A DNA stretch of 64,000 nucleotides from Thermoanaerobacter ethanolicus JW 200. GTDB lineage: Bacteria; Bacillota; Thermoanaerobacteria; Thermoanaerobacterales; Thermoanaerobacteraceae. Under the pieces are notes generated by a model. It was not told the origin of the DNA and ran no database searches. It saw only the letters and a program-made list of their open reading frames with translations. Positions 17,122 through 25,888 of the stretch are shown here, in pieces (the stretch's first letter is position 1; each line of letters begins with the position of its first letter). Location: contig NZ_CP033580.1 in NCBI RefSeq assembly GCF_003722315.1, positions 495,001 to 559,000 on the forward strand, read 5' to 3'. A program made the position numbers and the translations under genes.

Positions 17122-18252
17122 TTGAGAGTGGAGGAAATAGTTATACTAGGAGGACAGAAGCGATACTTGCTTGTTGATGATGACGGTGAGCCAGTAGAGT
17201 CAGTGTATAGGTTTTTAAAATTTAAAGATAATGCTGGAAAAGCAAGGAACACTCTTCGTGCATACTGTTATCATTTGAAGGAGTTTTTTGAGTTTCTTCA
17301 ACAAAAAGACAGAGATTATCGTGATATAAGCATAGACGATATGGCAGAGTTCATGAGATGGCTACAAACACCACATAGGAATGTAAAAGTATCATCAATA
17401 AAGCTTTCGCAAGATGTTTTACAAGCAAATACTGTTAATGCCTACATATCAAGTGTTATTGAGTTTTATGACTATCTAATGAAGATTGATGATTATTCTA
17501 TACAATTATCTCAAAGGCTTAAAAAGCAGATACCAGGTTCTCGGAGAGAATTTAAGGATTTCTTATATCATATTAACAAGAACAGGGATTACAATACGAA
17601 AATTTTAAAGGTTAAAGTCCCAAAAAAACGCCCAAAAACCATTTCAAAAGAGAAAATCGCTATATTGATAGATGCTTGTTCTAATTTGAGGGACAAGTTC
17701 CTTATACAACTGCTCTGGGAAAGTGGATTCCGTATAGGTGAGTGTTTATCCTTATGGCTTGAGGATTTCATCATTGATGCAAGGAAGATTGACCTTAAAG
17801 ACAGGGGTGAATTGCCTAACCTTGCTGATATTAAAACAGTTTGCAGTCCAAGAAGGATAGATGTATCTGCTGACCTAATGAACCTGTATATGGACTATGT
17901 TGCAGAGTATCACACTGATGAAGTAGATACAAACCATGTCTTTATTAAACTTTCAGGAAAAAACAAGTATCAACCTATGGAATATCCTGATGTGGCTTCA
18001 CTATTTAAAAGGTTACGTGAAAAAACGGGCATATATGTAACTCCCCATATGTTTCGTCACAGTCATTTTGATACACTTCGGAAGCAAGGTTGGGGATTTG
18101 AAAAGATTAAGCAACGTGGCGGATGGTCGAATGTTCAAACACCTATGCAGATATATTCACATCCAGACGAAGAAGAAATGCGTAAAGACTGGGAACAGGC
18201 TGAAAAACGTATGAAGTTAAAAAATAAAACCAAGGAGAATGATAAAAAGTGA
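17122..18252 (+). CDS. tnpA: Tyrosine recombinase, Tn554 TnpA-like
   Basis: The 376-residue protein has an N-terminal SAM-like core-binding domain (residues about 35-130) and a C-terminal catalytic domain with the Arg in ESGFRIGE, the HMFRH box, GGW and the nucleophile in QIYSH. The TTG start follows GGAGGTG at 17110. Together with TnpB and TnpC it would cut and rejoin element ends. The stop overlaps the start of tnpB by four bases, so the two are translationally coupled. Confidence 0.92.
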   Translation: MRVEEIVILGGQKRYLLVDDDGEPVESVYRFLKFKDNAGKARNTLRAYCYHLKEFFEFLQQKDRDYRDISIDDMAEFMRWLQTPHRNVKVSSIKLSQDVLQANTVNAYISSVIEFYDYLMKIDDYSIQLSQRLKKQIPGSRREFKDFLYHINKNRDYNTKILKVKVPKKRPKTISKEKIAILIDACSNLRDKFLIQLLWESGFRIGECLSLWLEDFIIDARKIDLKDRGELPNLADIKTVCSPRRIDVSADLMNLYMDYVAEYHTDEVDTNHVFIKLSGKNKYQPMEYPDVASLFKRLREKTGIYVTPHMFRHSHFDTLRKQGWGFEKIKQRGGWSNVQTPMQIYSHPDEEEMRKDWEQAEKRMKLKNKTKENDKK

Positions 18253-20207
18253 GTGTTGCATATCAAGTTAAACCAACAGTAGAAAAAAAGCAAGAAATTA
18301 GGAAGTTATTGAGTGGTTATTGGGGTAATGATGTTTGGGATATTAGAGATTCCTTTTTTGATGACTTACGCCCTGCAAAGTGGAGTTTATCCAATAAAAC
18401 TATTGACTTTTCATCCTTTAGCTCTTCAATCAAAAATGAAGTTAAGTATATGTATGCTTACCGATTGCAGGAAAAGGAAATTAGGCTCATTACCGTTGTT
18501 GCATATGGTATTGCATTAAACCGTTTTGCTGAATTTCTTAATGAATATTATCCTCACATAGCCAGTATTGTAGATATTACATATGACAAGGCTCTGTTAC
18601 AATGGCGTTCTTTTCTTGTTGACAAGGGTATGAGTATAAATGATGACGGAGAAATTTCAAATAAGCAATACGAGACGGTTTTTAACCAATTATATTCTTT
18701 CTTTACCAATCTTTATGATACTCGTGATGAATATGAAAAGGATATTTGGGATTGCCGAAAGATACCTGGAGCAAAGATAACAGAAAATAAATCTAATTAT
18801 TACCTCAATTTTTCAGATATACCAGTAGAATTTCGAGAATTAGTTAAAAAATTTATAAAATTTAGAACAACCAACAATTCACAGGGACAATGCGAAGCAG
18901 ACATTATGGCTCTACGCCTATTTACAAAATACATTCATGCTCAAGAGCCTACATGGAAAAACTTAACTATGCTGACACGAAAACATATGGAGAACTATTT
19001 ATCCTGGTATAGAGAATATACAATTGGTTGGAAAAAAAGGCACATTGAATATCTAATTTCCTTACGAATCTTCCTTGATTATATTCAACGTGCTATGTAT
19101 CCAGAAGCACCTGAATTACCATCTGTATGTTTATTATTCAAAGAGGATATTCCAAGAAAACCTCAAAAGCCCGAAAATGATATTAAATATATTCCTGAAA
19201 GAGTTCTTCAACAGTTGGAAGATAATCTGGAGCATTTAACACCTTCTGAATACATCCCAATTGTTTTTCTATTAAGAGCCAGTGGCTGGCGAATATCGGA
19301 TATTCTTAATTTGCGTTATGATACTTGTTTAGACCGTACTTCCCAAGGTTGGTATCTTTGTGGAGATATTCTAAAAACACAGATTTTAAACCATCGTATA
19401 CCAATTACCGATGAAGTCTATGCAGTTGTACAAGCAGTAGTTGATGAAGTCAAAGAAAAAAGTACAGATGACAACAATCCCAATCATCTATTGTTTGTCA
19501 GGTTTGATGGAAAAAGAAAAGGCCGTTGCCCTCAAGGATATTTAATACAACAGGCACTTAATCGTCTTTCTAAAAATCAAAATATTACTGATGACCAAGG
19601 TAATGTATTTCACTTTGGCAACCATGCTTTTCGCCATACCAAAGGAGTTGAATTAATCAATAACGGAATGAACATCTTGCATGTTCAGAAGTGGATGGCT
19701 CATGCTTCCCCTGAAATGACACTCTGTTATGCTAAAATTCTTGATACAACCATGCGCAAATCATGGGAAGAAGCAACAAAACAGGGGCTATTCAAGATTG
19801 ACGAATCAGGTAAAATCAAAAAAATTAATATTTCTGACATACAGAATGAGGATGTAATTGAATGGGAGTACATCCGACACAATCTTGATGCTGTGAGAAT
19901 GCCTCTTGGGTATTGCATGAAGCCTAAAAAGCAGGAATGTCATACACAATTAAATCCTTGCCTTACCTGTAGAAACCTTTGTACCACTCCAGATTTTATA
20001 CCACAGTATGAACTTGAAATACAGGAGACAAAGGCCCTTATTGAACGTGGTAAAGCACAAGGACGTACTGTATGGGTTGAGAAGAATATGAGCCTTTTAA
20101 AGCGTTATGAAGAGATTTTAAAGGTACTAAAGGAAGGAAAGATACACCATAAAGCAGGTAAAAAAGGTCGTGAGTATATCGGGGAGGAAAGAAACAATGA
20201 CAAGTGA
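18249..20207 (+). CDS. tnpB: Tyrosine recombinase, Tn554 TnpB-like
   Basis: The 652-residue protein is close to Tn554 TnpB in size. Its catalytic part has ASGWRISD, HAFRH, the WMAHASPEMT stretch and tyrosine in LCYAK. A long C-terminal extension carries a cysteine cluster (CMKP, ECH, CLTCRNLC near residues 555-580) typical of TnpB. The GTG start overlaps the tnpA stop. All catalytic residues appear intact. Confidence 0.92.
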   Translation: MSVAYQVKPTVEKKQEIRKLLSGYWGNDVWDIRDSFFDDLRPAKWSLSNKTIDFSSFSSSIKNEVKYMYAYRLQEKEIRLITVVAYGIALNRFAEFLNEYYPHIASIVDITYDKALLQWRSFLVDKGMSINDDGEISNKQYETVFNQLYSFFTNLYDTRDEYEKDIWDCRKIPGAKITENKSNYYLNFSDIPVEFRELVKKFIKFRTTNNSQGQCEADIMALRLFTKYIHAQEPTWKNLTMLTRKHMENYLSWYREYTIGWKKRHIEYLISLRIFLDYIQRAMYPEAPELPSVCLLFKEDIPRKPQKPENDIKYIPERVLQQLEDNLEHLTPSEYIPIVFLLRASGWRISDILNLRYDTCLDRTSQGWYLCGDILKTQILNHRIPITDEVYAVVQAVVDEVKEKSTDDNNPNHLLFVRFDGKRKGRCPQGYLIQQALNRLSKNQNITDDQGNVFHFGNHAFRHTKGVELINNGMNILHVQKWMAHASPEMTLCYAKILDTTMRKSWEEATKQGLFKIDESGKIKKINISDIQNEDVIEWEYIRHNLDAVRMPLGYCMKPKKQECHTQLNPCLTCRNLCTTPDFIPQYELEIQETKALIERGKAQGRTVWVEKNMSLLKRYEEILKVLKEGKIHHKAGKKGREYIGEERNNDK

Positions 20208-20580
20208 CCATAAGCGAAATACTGAAGGTCTTGCTAAAGCCAGAGAAAAGAAGTCGGAAGAATGTCAGGAAAGAGTTGATAAAGCCATACAGCAACTTTT
20301 GAAGGAAAAAGAGAAGATTAACTTTAATAGTGTTGCTGAAAGAGCCAATGTTTCAAAAAAATACCTTTATGATAACCATTATGACCGTATTGATACACTC
20401 CGAAAACAGCAAGAAGGACTACCTTCTCTAAAGCAAGTAAAACGGGAGATGACGGATGCAAGCAAAGATGTCCTTATCGCTGCAAAAAACAAGCGTATAA
20501 AAGAGTTAGAGAAAGAAGTCCAACGCTTAAAAGGCATTTTGGCACGTAGATATGGCGAAGATTACGATAAAGGTATTTAA
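20197..20580 (+). CDS. tnpC: Tn554 TnpC-like accessory protein (DUF6262 type)
   Basis: The 127-residue protein is basic, with a helix-turn-helix-like part (INFNSVAERANVSKKYLYDN near residues 37-56) and a C-terminal coiled coil (KRIKELEKEVQRLKG). Tn554 TnpC has similar size and place; there it affects efficiency and orientation of insertion. The ATG at 20197 follows GGGGAGG and overlaps tnpB by 11 bp. Confidence 0.85.
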   Translation: MTSDHKRNTEGLAKAREKKSEECQERVDKAIQQLLKEKEKINFNSVAERANVSKKYLYDNHYDRIDTLRKQQEGLPSLKQVKREMTDASKDVLIAAKNKRIKELEKEVQRLKGILARRYGEDYDKGI

Positions 20581-20653
20581 GGTTCATTCGTATAATGCAT
20601 CATGCACCCTATCTATTATTACAGTTTAGTTTTACATTGTTTACATATATACA

Positions 20654-20688
20654 ATGAGGCAGGCCTTTGTTTATAAGACCTGCCTCAT
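20654..20688 (+). other. Hairpin downstream of the Tn554-like element
   Basis: ATGAGGCAGG and CCTGCCTCAT form a perfect 10-bp stem around a 15-base loop. Only two T residues follow, so termination would be weak. It lies outside the inferred right end. Confidence 0.5.
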
Positions 20689-20775
20689 TTGGAGTTCAGA
20701 TAAAGTAAATCCGGTTTTCATATTTTTATGGTATAATCAAAATAACGAAAAATTATGATTATACGGAGGTATTGT

Positions 20776-22197
20776 ATGACAGCTCCATTATATGAAGCAC
20801 TTATGGATTATGCAAAAAACCAAATTATACCTTTTCACATGCCAGGTCATAAACAAGGAAGGACTTTTCCAGGAGAATATCTTGTTAATTTGGCAAAGAT
20901 TGATCTAACAGAGGTACCAGGACTTGACAATCTTCACAACCCTGAAGGTCCCATACTTGAGGCACAAAAACTTGCAGCAAAAGCTTTTGGGGCAAGAGAG
21001 TCTTTTTTTCTTGTAAATGGGACGACATCCGGCATATATGCAGCGATGTATGCAGTGTTAAATCCTGACGATAAAATACTTATAATGAGAAATTCTCACA
21101 AATCTGTGTACAATGGCCTTGTATTGACAGGAACAGTGCCTGTCTATATAAACCCGGAAATTGATTATGAAGACGGTATTCCAATGGGAATTGACATAAA
21201 CAAATTGGAAGAATATTTAAAAAAAGATGAGGCTATAAAAGCAGTTGTGATGACTTATCCCAATTATTACGGGTTCTGTAGCGATATCACAGGAATTTCT
21301 GACATTGTTCATAAATACAATAAAATTTTAATTGTAGATGAAGCCCATGGAGCTCACTTTCCTTTTTCTAATAATTTGCCTCTTTCTTCTATACAGGCAG
21401 GAGCAGATATTGTGGTACAGAGTGTACACAAAACCTTGTCTTCTTTTACTCAAAGCTCTATACTTCATTTGAATTCTGATAGAGTAGATACAAATCGACT
21501 AAAATATTCTTTAAGCCTTTTTCAATCAACATCTCCTTCTTATATTCTCATGTCCTCCCTTGACATTGCAAGAGATTACATGGAGAAAGAAGGTAAAAAT
21601 AGATTAGAAAAAGCGATTATTCTTGCTGATTATGCAAGATATGAGATAAACACCATTGAGGGAATAAGATGTTTAGGTAAAGAAATAGTAGGCAAATACG
21701 CCATTGTTGACTTTGACAAAACCAAACTTACTATAAGTGTAAAGAACTTAGGTATAAAAGGGCCTGAAGCAGAAAAGTTTTTGAGAGAGAATTTTAATAT
21801 ACAGGTAGAGATGGCCGATACTTTTAATATACTTGCTATGGTTACATTAGCGGATGATAAAGAAAAGGTTGACCTTTTAATAAAGGGGATAAAAGGGCTT
21901 GCAAATGTAAAAAAAGATAAAAAAACAGCTGAAGAAGTAGCAGCTTATCCTGATACTCCAGAAATGGTTTTAAAACCTTCTGAAGCAGTAAGGCAAAAGA
22001 CTAAATTAATATCTTTAGAAGAAGCAGAAGGCCGTGTTTCTGCAGACTTTATTATCCCTTATCCTCCAGGTGTTCCACTTATTTGTCCGGGAGAGCGCAT
22101 AAAAAAAGATATGGTAAAATATATAAATGTATTATATAATAAAGGTATTAAGATATTAGGTCTTAAAAATAACAGCCTATTGGTGTGTGAAATATGA
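20776..22197 (+). CDS. yaaO: Orn/Lys/Arg decarboxylase family protein (YaaO-like)
   Basis: The 473-residue PLP enzyme has FHMPGHKQG near residue 20 and the PLP-lysine motif VVQSVHKTL near 220, with the aspartate in IVDEAHGAH. The family includes arginine (SpeA) and lysine decarboxylases of fold type I; the substrate of the YaaO branch is not settled. The ATG at 20776 follows CGGAGG. It is directly before tmk with a 4-base overlap, as in Bacillus. The upstream -10 TATAAT at 20732-20737 is outside the transposon, so the insertion probably left the gene expressed. Confidence 0.9.
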   Translation: MTAPLYEALMDYAKNQIIPFHMPGHKQGRTFPGEYLVNLAKIDLTEVPGLDNLHNPEGPILEAQKLAAKAFGARESFFLVNGTTSGIYAAMYAVLNPDDKILIMRNSHKSVYNGLVLTGTVPVYINPEIDYEDGIPMGIDINKLEEYLKKDEAIKAVVMTYPNYYGFCSDITGISDIVHKYNKILIVDEAHGAHFPFSNNLPLSSIQAGADIVVQSVHKTLSSFTQSSILHLNSDRVDTNRLKYSLSLFQSTSPSYILMSSLDIARDYMEKEGKNRLEKAIILADYARYEINTIEGIRCLGKEIVGKYAIVDFDKTKLTISVKNLGIKGPEAEKFLRENFNIQVEMADTFNILAMVTLADDKEKVDLLIKGIKGLANVKKDKKTAEEVAAYPDTPEMVLKPSEAVRQKTKLISLEEAEGRVSADFIIPYPPGVPLICPGERIKKDMVKYINVLYNKGIKILGLKNNSLLVCEI

Positions 22198-22805
22198 GAG
22201 GAAAATTTATAAGCTTTGAAGGAATAGATGGATGCGGTAAGACTACTCAGATAAAATTTCTGGAGGAGTATCTTTTAAAACAGGGTTATAATATTTTGGT
22301 ATTAAGGGAGCCTGGAGGCACAAAAGTTGGAGAAAAAGTTAGAGATATTTTATTAGATAAAAATAATTTTATTTCTCCAGTTACAGAAATGCTTTTATAC
22401 GCTTCTTCTAGGGCTCAGCTAGTGGAGGAGAAAATTTTGCCCGCCCTTGAAAAAGGCCAAATTGTAATTTTAGACCGCTTTGTAGACAGTTCATATGTGT
22501 ATCAGGGATATGCAAGAGGTTTAGGGATAGAAAAAGTTAAGTTAGTTAATGAAATAGCTACAATGGGGATTTTGCCTGATGTAACAATTTATATAGACAT
22601 TACTCCTGAAGAAGCAATGAAAAGGCGAGGAAAAAGAGAAGCAGACAGATTAGAAAAAGAAAGTTGGGGGTTTCACAAAAAAGTGAGAGAGGGGTATATT
22701 AAATTAGTTAAAGAATTTCCTAAAAGGTTTGTATTTATAGATGGAATGCAAGAGCTTATGAAAGTGCACCAAGACATAATTGATGTAGTAAAAAAATATT
22801 TATAA
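22194..22805 (+). CDS. tmk: Thymidylate kinase
   Basis: The 203-residue enzyme starts with the P-loop FEGIDGCGKTT, has the DR(F/Y) motif in ILDRFVDSS, and a lid with RRGKREADR. It converts dTMP to dTDP for DNA synthesis. It overlaps yaaO and precedes yaaQ by 13 bp in the conserved operon. Confidence 0.97.
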   Translation: MRGKFISFEGIDGCGKTTQIKFLEEYLLKQGYNILVLREPGGTKVGEKVRDILLDKNNFISPVTEMLLYASSRAQLVEEKILPALEKGQIVILDRFVDSSYVYQGYARGLGIEKVKLVNEIATMGILPDVTIYIDITPEEAMKRRGKREADRLEKESWGFHKKVREGYIKLVKEFPKRFVFIDGMQELMKVHQDIIDVVKKYL

Positions 22806-22818
22806 GGAGGGCAATAAC

Positions 22819-23148
22819 ATGAAATTAGTGTTAGCTATTGTGCAGGACGAGGATGTAAGAAGACTTATGGATGGCCTGACTGAAGGGGGATTTAGCTTTA
22901 CGAGAATAGCATCTACTGGTGGATTTTTAAGGTCTGGCAATACAACTTTGATAATAGGTGTAGAAGACGAAAAATTAAATGATGTTATCAGCATAATAGA
23001 GAAAAAATGTAAAACTCGCGATAGAATAATTACTTCTCCTACACCTATGGGTGGTGCTACAGACATTTTCCTGCCACAAGCCGTTGAAGTTACAATTGGT
23101 GGAGCTACAGTTTTTGTATTAAATGTAGAAAAATTCCTTAGGATTTAG
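22819..23148 (+). CDS. darA: Cyclic-di-AMP receptor, PII-like (DarA/PstA)
   Basis: The 109-residue protein matches YaaQ: MKLVLAIVQDEDV, the flexible segment GGFLRSGNTTLIIGV, and TPMGGATDIF near the C terminus. Family members form trimers that bind c-di-AMP; the downstream output is not fully known. It lies in the tmk-yaaQ-yaaR-holB order found across Firmicutes. Confidence 0.93.
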   Translation: MKLVLAIVQDEDVRRLMDGLTEGGFSFTRIASTGGFLRSGNTTLIIGVEDEKLNDVISIIEKKCKTRDRIITSPTPMGGATDIFLPQAVEVTIGGATVFVLNVEKFLRI

Positions 23149-23158
23149 GGTGTTTGAC

Positions 23159-23599
23159 ATGAGAATTGAAGAGGTAAAATCTCCAAAGATTTCATCTGAT
23201 ATAAAAAGTGAGTACAATAAGTCTTATAGAGTTTCTAAAAAATTTATTGATACCTTTGACGAAGAATTAGAGCAATTTCATCAAGATAAATTGAATGGGA
23301 TTTTATCAGAGATAGACAGTGCAGCACAAAAATTAAAAGAAAATTTAACTTTGCAGGACTTAATTAATTACAAAAAACTTGTAAAGAAGTTTTTACAGGA
23401 AGCGACAAATGGCATGTTAAAATACACCAAAAAAGAATACGTCGACTTAAGAGGTAGGAAGAAAATTTATTCTCTAGTGGAAAAAGTAAATGACAAACTA
23501 GAAAAGCTTACAGAGGAGTTTTTAAAAGATTCCAAGCACTTGGAACTTTTGAAAATGATAGATGATATAAGAGGATTATTAATAGACATATATTCATAG
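23159..23599 (+). CDS. yaaR: YaaR-family (DUF327) protein
   Basis: The 146-residue protein is mainly helical and charged, with the conserved YTKKEYVDLRGRKKIYSLVEKVNDKL block. Its function is unknown. The ATG at 23159 has AGGG upstream; a GTG at 23150 touches the yaaQ stop. It is always found between yaaQ and holB, suggesting a link to DNA replication or c-di-AMP. Confidence 0.85.
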   Translation: MRIEEVKSPKISSDIKSEYNKSYRVSKKFIDTFDEELEQFHQDKLNGILSEIDSAAQKLKENLTLQDLINYKKLVKKFLQEATNGMLKYTKKEYVDLRGRKKIYSLVEKVNDKLEKLTEEFLKDSKHLELLKMIDDIRGLLIDIYS

Positions 23600-23607
23600 G
23601 TGATAGC

Positions 23608-24582
23608 GTGTATAGGATTTATGGGCATGAAGCCGTATTAAATATTTTTAAAAATGTAATATCTCAAAATAAAATTTCAAATGCTTATTTGTTTGTAGGA
23701 GAAGAAGGATTAGGGAAAAGATTTATGGCAGAGTATTTTGCCATGATGATAAATTGCAAAGGGGAAACTGCAAAGCCTTGCTTTAGGTGTAGTTCTTGCC
23801 TAAAGATAATGGATAAAAATCATCCAGATGTGTTTTTTATAGAGCCGGAGGAGAATTCTATAAAAGTAGATACTATAAGATATATAACTAATGAAATCAA
23901 TATAAGACCCTATGAAGCTAACAAAAAGATTTTTATTATAGACCAAGCTGATAAAATGACTGTAGCAGCTCAAAATGCCTTTCTCAAAACTTTAGAAGAA
24001 CCTCCCTTATATGGCCTTTTTATATTGATTGCACCACAACAAGAAGAGCTTTTGCCTACGATTGTCTCTCGCTGTAATATAATTCGTTTTAATAAGGAAA
24101 ATAAAAATACGATAAAGAACTATTTAATGTTTGAACACAATATTCCTGAAAAAGAAGCGGAAGTGTTAGCTCATATTGCTGATGGTAATTTTGCTCAAGC
24201 TAACAAATTAGCTAATAAGGAATATTTAAATTTTAGAAGAGAGGCAATACAAGAAATAGAAAAAATTCTTGCTACGAAGGGATTTGAAGTGATAGAGGAG
24301 TTTGAGTTTTTTGATAAGAATAAAGACAATATAGAAGAAATTTTAAAAATTCTACTTTCCTATATGAGAGATTTGTTAGTTTTTAAGGCTACAAAAGATG
24401 CCTCTTTCATAAAAAATATAGATTTTTTAAATAGAATACAGAAAATGGAATCTCGATTGACTATCAATAAGCTTAATAATATAATTAATAGAATAGAGCA
24501 GTTTAATTCACAGATTAATTCAAATATAAACTATCAATTAGCAGTAGAGAATCTACTTTTAGATATAGCGGGAGGTTTATAA
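23608..24582 (+). CDS. holB: DNA polymerase III delta' subunit
   Basis: The 324-residue clamp-loader subunit has a Walker-A-like GEEGLGKRF near residue 32, a zinc module with CKGETAKPCFRCSSC near 50-65, and the conserved LKTLEEPP segment. It takes part in loading the sliding clamp. GTG start, in the tmk-holB-ricT operon. Confidence 0.93.
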   Translation: MYRIYGHEAVLNIFKNVISQNKISNAYLFVGEEGLGKRFMAEYFAMMINCKGETAKPCFRCSSCLKIMDKNHPDVFFIEPEENSIKVDTIRYITNEINIRPYEANKKIFIIDQADKMTVAAQNAFLKTLEEPPLYGLFILIAPQQEELLPTIVSRCNIIRFNKENKNTIKNYLMFEHNIPEKEAEVLAHIADGNFAQANKLANKEYLNFRREAIQEIEKILATKGFEVIEEFEFFDKNKDNIEEILKILLSYMRDLLVFKATKDASFIKNIDFLNRIQKMESRLTINKLNNIINRIEQFNSQINSNINYQLAVENLLLDIAGGL

Positions 24583-24584
24583 TT

Positions 24585-25466
24585 TTGGTTACTGTTGTGG
24601 GTGTGAGATTTAAAAAAGCAGGGAAGATATACTATTTTGACCCAGGGGATTTGCCAATAAAAGTAGGAGATAAAGTTATAGTTGAAACAATAAGAGGGAT
24701 AGAATTTGGCGAAGTAGTTGTCGGTATAAAAGAGGTGCCAGAAGAAGAGATTGTGGCTCCTTTAAAAAAAGTAATAAGGATTGCGACACCAGAAGATGTA
24801 GAACATTATTATGAAAACAAGAAAAAAGAAGCTGAGGCTTTTGAAATATGTCTTCAGAAGATACAACAGCATGGTTTGGAAATGAATTTAATTGATGTAG
24901 AGTACACTTTTGATAACACCAAAGTCATATTTTATTTTACTGCAGAAGGCAGAGTAGACTTTAGAGAATTAGTGAAAGATTTGGCTGCAGTTTTTAGGAT
25001 GAGAATAGAACTAAGGCAAATAGGAGTAAGGGATGAGGCAAAAATCATAGGAGGTTTAGGACCTTGTGGAAGGCCTCTATGTTGTACCGCCTTTTTAGGG
25101 GAATTTGAGCCTGTTTCTATCAAAATGGCTAAAGACCAAAATTTATCTTTAAATCCCACCAAAATATCGGGTATTTGCGGGCGATTGATGTGCTGCTTAA
25201 AGTATGAACAGGAGATGTATGAAAAAATTAGAGCAGAGCTTCCTAAGGTTGGCAGCATAATAAGAGTTGGAGATAAAGAAATGAAGATTGCAGAAGTAGA
25301 TGTGATTAGACGAAAACTCAAAGTAAAAATGAAAAATGTAGAAGGAATAGAGATAATAAAAGAGTACGATCCTGAAGAAGTGGAAGTTATAGAAGAAAGA
25401 GAAGAAATTGAAGGAACCTACGAGGATGAACTATTTGAGGAGGACTTAGAAAAAATAGAGGAATAA
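24585..25466 (+). CDS. ricT: RicT (YaaT), PSP1 domain protein
   Basis: The 293-residue protein begins MVTVVGVRFKKAGKIYYF and has the PSP1 domain with cysteine motifs GPCGRPLCC and CGRLMCCLKYE that bind iron-sulfur clusters in the RicA/F/T (Y) complex. That complex promotes RNase Y-dependent mRNA maturation and sporulation in Bacillus. The TTG start follows GGAGGT. The acidic tail is rich in Glu. Its stop codon is in the loop of a convergent terminator. Confidence 0.92.
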   Translation: MVTVVGVRFKKAGKIYYFDPGDLPIKVGDKVIVETIRGIEFGEVVVGIKEVPEEEIVAPLKKVIRIATPEDVEHYYENKKKEAEAFEICLQKIQQHGLEMNLIDVEYTFDNTKVIFYFTAEGRVDFRELVKDLAAVFRMRIELRQIGVRDEAKIIGGLGPCGRPLCCTAFLGEFEPVSIKMAKDQNLSLNPTKISGICGRLMCCLKYEQEMYEKIRAELPKVGSIIRVGDKEMKIAEVDVIRRKLKVKMKNVEGIEIIKEYDPEEVEVIEEREEIEGTYEDELFEEDLEKIEE

Positions 25467-25482
25467 ATTTCCTCTATTTTTA
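25451..25482. terminator. Bidirectional terminator between ricT and the DUF1634 gene
   Basis: AAAAATAGAGG and CCTCTATTTTT pair around an 8-10-base loop, with A and T tracts on either side so that it can work for both converging genes. Confidence 0.85.
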
Positions 25483-25884
25483 TTCTACTTTTCCAAGTAT
25501 GAAGCTTATTATTAAAATTATAAAAACGAGTGTAGTGATACCCGCATACAAATAATCTTTTTCGTACAAAAAAGTAATTATAGATACGGCCACCCGAAAT
25601 ACAGGCGTTAATATAAGTAATAAAAGTCCTGTAAGGATGATAGCATAAGGCTTTAAAGAGATGAAACCTTTTAAAATTTCACCTGGTGAAGTGGGATAAT
25701 AACCAATAGGATATCCACTTTTCCCTGTTATTATAAGCATTAAAAGGCCTATAAGAATGACAATTGCGCTGGTGGTAACCCCTATATTTAAAGCCTTGCT
25801 TATTATAAGTTCCATAGCCATTATTTTTTCATTTTCTTTATTTTCTTTTTTTAACATTAAATCTTTATTACTTTCTCTTTCCAT
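25480..25884 (-). CDS. DUF1634 membrane protein
   Basis: The 134-residue protein has three membrane segments (about residues 35-55, 75-95 and 105-130) and the conserved SPGEILKGF stretch between the first and second. DUF1634 genes are usually next to TauE/SafE genes, as here (4 bp apart). It is probably an accessory of the transporter; its exact role is unknown. Confidence 0.8.
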   Translation of the reverse strand: MERESNKDLMLKKENKENEKIMAMELIISKALNIGVTTSAIVILIGLLMLIITGKSGYPIGYYPTSPGEILKGFISLKPYAIILTGLLLLILTPVFRVAVSIITFLYEKDYLYAGITTLVFIILIISFILGKVE

Positions 25885-25888
25885 GGTT

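Larger units (their letters stand above)
16971..20631 (+). mobile_element. Tn554-family transposon without cargo
   Basis: Three overlapping genes match tnpA, tnpB and tnpC of Tn554 in order, size and motifs: two tyrosine recombinases and one small helical protein. Imperfect 24-bp inverted repeats lie at 16971-16994 and 20608-20631 (21 of 24 match), both containing AATAGATAGG, and I take these as approximate ends. No resistance or other passenger gene is present. The element separates gin from yaaO, which are close neighbours in related genomes. No direct target repeat is evident, as expected for tyrosine-recombinase transposition. Confidence 0.85.
16949..20723. repeat. 15-bp inverted repeat flanking the Tn554-like element; likely split gin terminator
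   Basis: ATATGAAAACCGGAT at 16949-16963 (in the gin 3' end) is the exact reverse complement of 20709-20723, which is followed by TTTTAT. Brought together, they would make a terminator hairpin for gin. The simplest reading is that the element inserted into its loop. Only the two 15-bp arms are repeats; the span is given for convenience. Confidence 0.7.

Noticed and set aside
20654-20688. Strong terminator for tnpC or the Tn554-like element
   Set aside because: The hairpin is perfect but is not followed by a T-tract, so I list it only as a hairpin.
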